8,717 nucleotides of DNA. Source: an uncultured Prevotella sp. Lineage in GTDB: Bacteria; Bacteroidota; Bacteroidia; Bacteroidales; Bacteroidaceae. The stretch lies in the NCBI GenBank assembly GCA_905234355.1, contig CAJOHP010000173.1, positions 1 through 8,717 of the forward strand. Reading direction: 5' to 3'. Of this stretch, positions 1-4,906 are shown one piece after another. Below the pieces are notes generated by a model. It was not told the DNA's origin. It saw only the letters and a program-made list of their open reading frames with translations, and searched no databases. The position numbers and the translations under genes are program-made. Within the stretch, counting starts at the first letter, position 1. Each line of letters opens with the position of its first letter.

Positions 1-878
1 ACGGCCGCGGCGCCCATGGCGCGTCCCTTCCATCCGCACTGCTCGATGAGCCATCCTGCGGGCACCTTCACATGACGGTCGTCGACGGGGTAGGTGGGCA
101 TCAGCGGATAGCGTTTCAGCAAAGTCTCTGCCTGCTCGCGGCTCACCACAGGATTGACGAAGAAGCTGCCGGCGTTGCCCACGACGTGATGGTCGGGCAG
201 CTTGTCCTGGCGTATGGCTATGATGGTGTCGCGCAGTTGCGCAGCGGTGGGGTGGGGGCCGATGCCGCGCCGCTGCAGCTCGGAGCGAATGTTGCCGTAG
301 TCCAGGTGTGGCGTGAAGGTGGTGCTGAGCCGGTAGGTCACGCTGACGATGAGGAACCTGTTTCGCCACTCGTGCTTGAAGCGGCTGTCGCGGTAGGCAT
401 AGCGGCAGTCGTCGCGGCCGATGGTCACGAGGCGTCCGTCGTCCAGGCTTACCGCCTCCACCTTATGTATTATATGGGCTACCTCAGCGCCGTATGCCCC
501 GATGTTCTGCACAGCCGAAGCGCCCACCTCGCCAGGTATGAGCGAGAGGTTCTCCATGCCATACCATCTGTGGCTCAGGCAATGGCTTACGAGTGTGTCC
601 CACTCCACGCCGCTGCCTGCCGTCACGTCGACGGTGTCGTGGCCGACAGTCTGCGTGCTGACAAAACGCACGGCCGAGTGCAGCACCGTGCCGGGGAAGT
701 CGGCAGTGAGCAGCAGGTTGCTGCCGCTTCCCACGATGAGCAGAGGCTCACCAGGGGGCAGGGTGAGGGCCAGGCGTTGTGCTTCCTCGGCCGAGGCATA
801 CTCGGCGAAGCGCTTGCAGCGGGCCTCTATGCCGAAGGTGTTGTGGCCCTTCAGGCTGTAGTCGCGTAAGTCTCTCAT
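1..878 (-). CDS. murB: UDP-N-acetylmuramate dehydrogenase MurB (3' end beyond window)
   Basis: MurB is the cytosolic FAD enzyme that reduces enolpyruvyl-UDP-GlcNAc to UDP-MurNAc with NADPH, the second committed step of peptidoglycan precursor synthesis. Reading leftward from ATG at 878, 292 codons are present. Visible motifs are the FAD-binding GSGSNLL (residues 50-56), IPGEVGASAVQNIGAYGAE (114-132), YRDSRFK (162-168, with the conserved Arg) and GNAGSFFVNPVV (234-245), whose Ser238 corresponds to the proton-donating serine of the family. Roughly the last 40-50 residues, including the conserved C-terminal Glu, lie outside the window; the cut is the window edge, not a lesion. The presence of YRDSRFK and the length of the central region suggest a type I (E. 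coli-like) MurB. The ATG follows the TGA of the upstream lipoprotein gene with no intervening base, so translation is probably coupled and the two genes share the promoter at 1737-1767. Confidence 0.97.
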   Translation of the reverse strand, partial: MRDLRDYSLKGHNTFGIEARCKRFAEYASAEEAQRLALTLPPGEPLLIVGSGSNLLLTADFPGTVLHSAVRFVSTQTVGHDTVDVTAGSGVEWDTLVSHCLSHRWYGMENLSLIPGEVGASAVQNIGAYGAEVAHIIHKVEAVSLDDGRLVTIGRDDCRYAYRDSRFKHEWRNRFLIVSVTYRLSTTFTPHLDYGNIRSELQRRGIGPHPTAAQLRDTIIAIRQDKLPDHHVVGNAGSFFVNPVVSREQAETLLKRYPLMPTYPVDDRHVKVPAGWLIEQCGWKGRAMGAAA

Positions 879-1706
879 TCAGGTAGAAAGTTTTGTGAGT
901 TTCCAGTGACCGTTCCTCAGTACAAAGGTGAGCTCGGTCTCCAAGCCGTTGGCTATGCCTCTGAGCACGAATATCTTCTGTGCCGAGGCCGGGTCTTGGC
1001 TGCTGTAGACGATGTTGTAGAGCATGCCTGTGGGCAGCTCCGGCGCAAAGGCTCCCCAGAAGTCGGGGGTGATGACTCCTTCCATCCTTGCGAAGTCGTC
1101 GTCGGGGTCGGGGCCGGAGAAGTCTATCTGCTCGCTCAAGCTCCTGTACTGGAAGACGGAGTCGGTCGCAAATTGCTGGTAGAAGCTCAGAAACTGTGCG
1201 TTGGCATTGTGGGAGAGCTGTTGCTCCCTGATCTGTGCCAGCATCCATCGTCCGTGGTCGCGGTGGAAGGCGTATTGCCTTACGATGCTGTCGGTCAGCA
1301 TGATCTTCTCCACGGTCACGGCCACGAGCGCCGTGTCTTTTACCAGCTCCATCTGCTCGGGCGTGTCGAAGATGAGGGTATAGTAGTCCTGGCGCATGAA
1401 GAAGGGCTCCATCTTCCACTCCCTCTTGGCTATGCTCTTCTGCTTGCCGTCGGTGCCGATGACGGGCAGCGGAAAGCGCGTGCGCTCTATCTGCAGGGCC
1501 CGGGTGGAGGCGAAGTTGAAGATGAAGTCGTCAAACAGCTCGTCTGCTCCCGTGGGCATCACGGCTTCTGTCGCTTCAGCGCCGCCGGTGGAGTCGTCGG
1601 CAGCCACAGCGGGCAGAGCTGCTGCGTCGCCACGCCCACCCTTGCCTCCTGAGCATGCTGCAAGGAGCATGACGGACAGGGCTGATGCAAGAAGACACTT
1701 ATCCAT
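879..1706 (-). CDS. DUF4348-like lipoprotein with internal duplication
   Basis: A 275-residue predicted lipoprotein of unknown function. Residues 1-18 form a signal peptide with lipobox L15-A16-A17-C18, followed by a Gly/Ala-rich linker to about residue 53, then a globular region. The layout and motifs (FxxFxxxFA then RFPLPV near residue 80, a central YYTLIFDT, a second FxxFxxxFATDSVFQ at 172-186, and a terminal GxWxL) fit the Bacteroidota family I know as DUF4348; that name is from memory and not checked by search. The two halves resemble each other: F58-Q72 and F172-Q186 share the spacing FxxFxxxFA[ST]xxxx[LF]Q, and each half ends with GxWxL (152-156 and 266-270), suggesting a tandem repeat of about 114 residues. 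ATG at 1706 is chosen because it gives a normal signal peptide and sits about 25-30 bp downstream of the promoter. It is the first gene of an operon with murB. No catalytic motif is evident. Confidence 0.82.
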   Translation of the reverse strand: MDKCLLASALSVMLLAACSGGKGGRGDAAALPAVAADDSTGGAEATEAVMPTGADELFDDFIFNFASTRALQIERTRFPLPVIGTDGKQKSIAKREWKMEPFFMRQDYYTLIFDTPEQMELVKDTALVAVTVEKIMLTDSIVRQYAFHRDHGRWMLAQIREQQLSHNANAQFLSFYQQFATDSVFQYRSLSEQIDFSGPDPDDDFARMEGVITPDFWGAFAPELPTGMLYNIVYSSQDPASAQKIFVLRGIANGLETELTFVLRNGHWKLTKLST

Positions 1707-1736
1707 GCTTTTAGTCGTTCCTCATTTTTTTGCGTG

Positions 1737-1767
1737 CAAAGGTACGCTATTTTTTTTATACCGGCAA
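1737..1767 (-). promoter_or_regulatory. Bacteroidota-type promoter for the lipoprotein-murB operon
   Basis: On the minus strand, TTG (1767-1765) is followed by exactly 20 bases and then TACCTTTG (1744-1737), a full match to the Bacteroidota primary sigma factor pattern TTG-N19-21-TAnnTTTG. Transcription would start near 1730, leaving a leader of about 25 nt before the ATG at 1706. The -7 element also lies inside an imperfect palindrome (GCGTGC, 4-nt loop, GTACGC at 1732-1747), which may be chance. Confidence 0.8.
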
Positions 1768-1768
1768 C

Positions 1769-1787
1769 GAAAAAGACCACCTTTTTC
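1769..1787. promoter_or_regulatory. Perfect 7-bp inverted repeat between divergent promoters
   Basis: GAAAAAG (1769-1775) and CTTTTTC (1781-1787) form a perfect inverted repeat around a 5-bp centre. It abuts the upstream side of the minus-strand -33 element and lies 33 bp upstream of the plus-strand -33 element, a location suitable for an operator shared by both promoters. It is short and AT-rich in a region full of A/T runs, so chance is a real alternative. The role as an operator is inference only. Confidence 0.3.
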
Positions 1788-1820
1788 AGCACTCCGGACA
1801 AAGTTTTTTTGCCTTTTTTC

Positions 1821-1851
1821 TTGCGTATCTCAGAAAATAGCAGTATTTTTG
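1821..1851 (+). promoter_or_regulatory. Bacteroidota-type promoter for the Wza-like gene
   Basis: TTG (1821-1823), a 20-base spacer, then TATTTTTG (1844-1851) matches TTG-N20-TAnnTTTG in full. The predicted start of transcription is near 1857, giving a leader of about 30-35 nt before the ATGs at 1887 and 1893. This argues against the upstream in-frame ATG at 1869, and rules out any start upstream of the promoter, for the Wza-like gene. Confidence 0.8.
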
Positions 1852-1892
1852 CACCGTTTTTTTTACGAATGATAATTATCCAGACTATGACG

Positions 1893-2699
1893 ATGAATCT
1901 CAAGAGACTCGCACTCGGCTCTGTGGCAGCCATTATGTCGGTGCTCTTCCTGGCCAGCTGCGGCAGTACGAAGGATGTGGCGTACTTCCAGAACAGCAGG
2001 AGCATAGACCTCTCGCAGTCGCAGTATCTTTACGACGCGCGCATCATGCCCAAGGATCAGCTCACCATCACTGTGAGCTGCATCAACGATGAGGCCGCCG
2101 CGCCCTTCAACATGACGGTGCCCACGTCCTCTACTACCAATAGTCACTCCACCAACTCGCAGGGCATGCTGCATACCTATCTGGTAGACAACCAGGGCAA
2201 CATCAGTTTCCCTATCATCGGCACCATACACCTGGGCGGACTGACCAAGGCTGAGGCCGAGCAGCTCGTGCAGAGCAAGATCAAGCCTTACATGGCTGAA
2301 GAGGAGCGGCCCATTGTGACCGTGCGCATGACGGGCTATCAGATATCTGTCATCGGCGAGGTGAGCCGTCCCGGCACTTTCACCGTGAGCCGAGAGAAAA
2401 TCACCGTGCTCGAGGCCCTCGCACAGGCAGGCGACCTCACCATCTACGGTGTGCGCAACAACGTGCAGCTCATACGCGAGGATGCCAATGGGCAGAAGTC
2501 CATACACTTCCTCGACCTCAACGACGCCAACCTCATCAACTCGCCCTACTACTATCTGCAGCAGAACGACGTGCTGTACATCACACCAAACAAGGTGAAG
2601 GCACAGAACTCCAGCGTGGGCAGCATGACCACGCTCTGGTTCTCGGCCACGTCCATACTCATCTCGCTCACCTCGCTGCTATACAACATACTGAGATAA
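1893..2699 (+). CDS. Wza-like polysaccharide export lipoprotein
   Basis: A 268-residue outer-membrane-type polysaccharide export protein. Residues 1-23 are a lipoprotein signal with lipobox L20-A21-S22-C23, followed by the STKDVAYFQN sequence typical of Bacteroidota members. A Poly_export domain spans about 46-148 (YDARIMPKDQLTITV; then NISFPIIGTIHLGGLTKAEAE), an SLBB domain about 150-200 (ISVIGEVSRPGTFTV), and a C-terminal hydrophobic helix about 247-267, the position of the membrane-crossing helix in E. coli Wza. It is shorter than E. coli Wza, as usual in this phylum. Start choice: ATG at 1893 gives the tightest signal peptide; ATG at 1887 adds two residues and is equally possible; ATG at 1869 would leave only about 12 nt of leader. 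The gene has its own promoter and terminator and no Wzc-type kinase or glycosyltransferase beside it, so its polysaccharide partner genes must be elsewhere. Confidence 0.93.
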   Translation: MNLKRLALGSVAAIMSVLFLASCGSTKDVAYFQNSRSIDLSQSQYLYDARIMPKDQLTITVSCINDEAAAPFNMTVPTSSTTNSHSTNSQGMLHTYLVDNQGNISFPIIGTIHLGGLTKAEAEQLVQSKIKPYMAEEERPIVTVRMTGYQISVIGEVSRPGTFTVSREKITVLEALAQAGDLTIYGVRNNVQLIREDANGQKSIHFLDLNDANLINSPYYYLQQNDVLYITPNKVKAQNSSVGSMTTLWFSATSILISLTSLLYNILR

Positions 2700-2707
2700 A
2701 CACAAGG

Positions 2708-2742
2708 AAGAGGTTGGGAGTCGGCTCCCAATCTCTTTTTTT
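2708..2742 (+). terminator. Rho-independent terminator after the Wza-like gene
   Basis: A 13-bp stem with one G-T pair (left arm 2708-2720, right arm 2725-2737, core TTGGGAG/CTCCCAA) closes a TCGG tetraloop and runs into a T tract at 2736-2742. It begins 8 bases after the stop codon. It should separate the Wza-like transcript from glmS, so glmS needs its own promoter in 2743-2802, where no full TTG/TAnnTTTG match is visible. Confidence 0.93.
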
Positions 2743-2802
2743 CTTATTCGGCATACACAAGGCAAGTAACACAAACAACCAAATAAAGACAACAATATAT
2801 AT

Positions 2803-4608
2803 ATGTGCGGAATCGTAGGCTACATAGGTAGCAAGGATGCTTATCCCATACTCATCAAAGGACTGCGGCGGCTGGAGTATCGCGGATACGACAGCGCCGG
2901 CGTGGCACTCATCAACACGGGCGGCGAGCTGAGCGTGTATAAGACGAAAGGCAAGGTAGACCATCTCACGGAGTATTGCGCCGACAAGGACGTGACGGGC
3001 ACCATAGGCATAGCCCACACCCGCTGGGCCACCCATGGTGAGCCCTCCTCGCGCAATGCCCACCCACACTATTCCTCATCGCACAATCTGGCCATTATCC
3101 ACAACGGCATCATCGAGAACTATGCCGACATCAAGGCCAAGCTCATCGGCAAGGGCGTCACCTTTCAGAGTGACACCGACACCGAGGTGCTCGTGCAGCT
3201 CATCGAGTATGTCATGAGCCGCAAGAAGCTCTCCCTGCTCGAGGCAGTACAGGTGGCCCTCTATCAGGTCATCGGAGCCTACGCCATTGCCATTGTCGAC
3301 AAGAACGACCCCGGGCGCATCATCGCAGCACGCAAGCAGAGCCCACTCGTCGTGGGAATAGGCGACGGCGAGTTCTTTCTCGCATCAGACGCCAGCCCCA
3401 TCGTGGAGTACACCGACAAGGTGGTCTATCTCGACGATGGCAACATCGCTGTGATCAGCCGCGACGAGGGCCTACACGTCGTCACCATACTCGGCGAGGA
3501 GCAAGAGCTCAGCGTGAAGACCGTCGACATAGACCTCGGACAGATAGAGAAGGGAGGATATCCCCACTTCATGCTAAAGGAGATTTTCGAGCAGCCTGAA
3601 TGCCTGACCAACTGCATGCGCGGCCGTGTCAATGTGTCGGCCGACCATGTCACGCTCTCGGCCCTGATAGACTACCGCAGGCAGCTGCTCGAGGCCAGCC
3701 GGGTGGTCATCGTGGCCTGTGGCACGTCGTGGCATGCCGGACTCATAGGCAAGCAGATTATCGAGACGCTATGCAGTATGCCTCCGAGTTCCGCTATCGC
3801 AACCCCGTGGTGGGCAAGGGCGACGTGGTCGTGGCCATCAGCCAAAGCGGGGAGACCGCCGACACTCTGGCCGCCGTACAGCTGGCCAAGGAGAGGGGCG
3901 CCTTCATCTATGGCGTGTGCAACGCCATCGGGTCCAGCATACCGCGCGCCACCGACACCGGCACCTACATACACGTGGGGCCCGAGATAGGCGTCGCCTC
4001 GACAAAAGCCTTCACCGGACAGGTCACCGTGCTCACCATGATAGCACTGGCCCTGGGCGAGGCTAAGGGCACGGTGGACAGGCTGGAGTATCTGCGCGGA
4101 AAAATGGTCCGGCAGCAGCGCAAAGCGGCGATGCAGGAGAAGATCACGGAAATTGAGCACCTTCACCTATGCCCACAACTTCCTCTATCTCGGACGTGGT
4201 TACTCCTATCCCGTGGCCCTTGAGGGAGCACTGAAACTGAAGGAAATATCCTACATACACGCCGAGGGCTACCCCGCCGCCGAGATGAAGCACGGCCCCA
4301 TAGCACTGATAGACTCCGACATGCCGGTGGTGGTCATCGCCACCCATAACGCCATGTATGAGAAGGTGCTCTCCAACATACAGGAGATAAAGGCCAGACA
4401 GGGCCGCGTGATAGCACTCGTGTCGAAGGGCGACACCACTATCTCGGGCATAGCCGACGAGGTCATAGAGCTGCCCGACGTGCAGGAATGCCTCGAGCCC
4501 CTCGTGGCTACCGTTCCCCTGCAGTTGCTCGCCTATCACGTGGCCGTGTGCAAGGGCAAAGATGTTGACCAGCCGCGAAACCTCGCCAAGTCGGTCACTG
4601 TAGAGTAA
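2803..4608 (+). pseudogene. glmS: glmS, glutamine-fructose-6-phosphate aminotransferase, with two frameshifts
   Basis: GlmS converts fructose-6-phosphate and glutamine to glucosamine-6-phosphate in the cytosol, the entry step to UDP-GlcNAc. The N-terminal glutaminase domain is intact: nucleophile Cys2 after Met1, HTRWATHG (72-79), NAHPH (85-89), HNGIIENY (100-107). The reading frame is correct to Leu323 (ending at 3771). The first SIS domain continues in another frame from about 3774 to 4154 (YASEFRYR, SQSGETADT, STKAFTGQ). The second SIS domain returns to the first frame from 4156 to the TAA at 4606-4608 (YLGRGYSYP, AEMKHGPIALI, and the terminal LAKSVTVE with the substrate Lys). Against remembered homologues about 19 bases are missing at 3772 and 2 at 4155, which together restore frame. 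As written, translation stops at 3990 after 395 residues. The remaining sequence is well preserved, so this is either a recent lesion or an assembly error. The inter-SIS linker near 4085-4130 also looks short. Confidence 0.88.
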
Positions 4609-4688
4609 GCTATCGTCACCTCCTTGACAACTCATTGCCTTACTACTGGAATAGGACGTCTTATTTGTTGTGTGCCTTCATGTCATCA

Positions 4689-4713
4689 CCTACAGCATTC
4701 CGACTGCTGTAGG
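4689..4713. repeat. 9-bp stem-loop ending in the GTAG of the first REP-like unit
   Basis: CCTACAGCA (4689-4697) and TGCTGTAGG (4705-4713) form a perfect 9-bp inverted repeat with a 7-base loop. The right arm overlaps the first five bases (GTAGG) of the repeat unit at 4709-4734, and the left arm presents the same five bases inverted (CCTAC). It lies 80 bases after the glmS stop codon and has no T tract, so it is not a typical terminator. Confidence 0.6.
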
Positions 4714-4734
4714 GACGGGCTTTATGCCTGTCCG
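4709..4734 (+). repeat. REP-like unit 1
   Basis: GTAG, then GGACGGGC, loop TTTAT, GCCTGTCC, G. The stem has one G-T pair. It differs from the reverse complement of unit 2 at one base and from that of unit 3 at one base. Confidence 0.8.
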
Positions 4735-4765
4735 CCACCGTTCTGCAAATGGGCGTTTTTGTTTT

Positions 4766-4791
4766 CGGACAGACATAAAGCCCGTCCCTAC
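4766..4791 (-). repeat. REP-like unit 2
   Basis: On the minus strand: GTAG, GGACGGGC, loop TTTAT, GTCTGTCC, G. The stem has two G-T pairs in this orientation; on the plus strand these would be A-C mismatches, so the fold is better preserved in the GTAG-first strand. Confidence 0.8.
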
Positions 4792-4814
4792 TGCGTGACA
4801 CCGCACGTGGTTTT

Positions 4815-4840
4815 CGGACAGGCATAAAGCCTGTCCCTAC
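4815..4840 (-). repeat. REP-like unit 3
   Basis: On the minus strand: GTAG, GGACAGGC, loop TTTAT, GCCTGTCC, G. The stem is a perfect 8 bp. It differs from unit 2 at two positions, both of which keep pairing through G-T in the GTAG-first strand. Confidence 0.8.
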
Positions 4841-4879
4841 TTTATGGACACCATACAAAACTGTTTACGACAAATAGAG

Positions 4880-4894
4880 GACACAACCTGTGTC
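4880..4894 (-). terminator. Weak hairpin downstream of ccsBA, possible terminator
   Basis: GACACA (4880-4885) and TGTGTC (4889-4894) form a 6-bp stem with a 3-base loop, 12 bases past the ccsBA stop codon. An outer ACGACA/TGTCGT pair (around 4868-4873 and 4891-4896) offers an alternative fold. No good T tract follows on the minus strand, so termination here is doubtful; the REP-like hairpins beyond may serve instead. Confidence 0.25.
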
Positions 4895-4906
4895 GTCGAA
4901 ACAGGC

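Larger units (their letters stand above)
4709..4840. repeat. REPIN-like cluster of three GTAG-hairpin repeats
   Basis: Three 26-bp units lie between the convergent glmS and ccsBA genes: one in plus orientation and two in minus. In the orientation that begins with GTAG, each reads GTAG, an 8-bp stem, loop TTTAT, the second arm, and G. This is the architecture of repetitive extragenic palindromes (REP): a GTAG tetranucleotide 5' of a hairpin, with units in opposite orientation. The first two units face each other across 31 bp; the second and third are separated by 23 bp and share an extended 32-bp direct repeat (4761-4792 and 4810-4841, two differences). No transposase gene is in the window. 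The rest of the 298-bp gene-free stretch (4609-4906) shows no credible coding region; reading frames across it merely translate the repeats. Confidence 0.75.

Noticed and set aside
72..869. Long plus-strand open frame (265 codons) across murB
   Set aside because: It is antisense to murB, whose motifs are unmistakable on the minus strand; high GC content produces long empty frames opposite real genes.
906..1652. Long plus-strand open frame opposite the lipoprotein gene
   Set aside because: No recognisable domain or start context; the minus strand gives a lipoprotein with signal peptide and promoter.
1734..1892. N-terminal extension of the Wza-like protein to 1734 or 1869
   Set aside because: An in-frame start at 1734 would lie upstream of the promoter, and 1869 leaves only a very short leader; the signal peptide begins naturally at 1887 or 1893.
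3765..4160. Programmed ribosomal frameshifting in glmS
   Set aside because: No slippery heptamer is visible at either break, conserved residues appear to be missing at the first break, and GlmS is not known to use recoding; deletion or assembly error is simpler.
4623..4651. TTGACA at 4623-4628 as a sigma-70-like promoter
   Set aside because: No matching -10 element at proper spacing, and Bacteroidota use a different promoter consensus; no gene starts downstream on this strand.
4624..4858. Small open frames on both strands in the glmS-ccsBA gap
   Set aside because: Their sequence is the translation of the hairpin repeats (DGLYxCP and RHKARPY on opposite strands), so they are by-products of the repeats and not genes.
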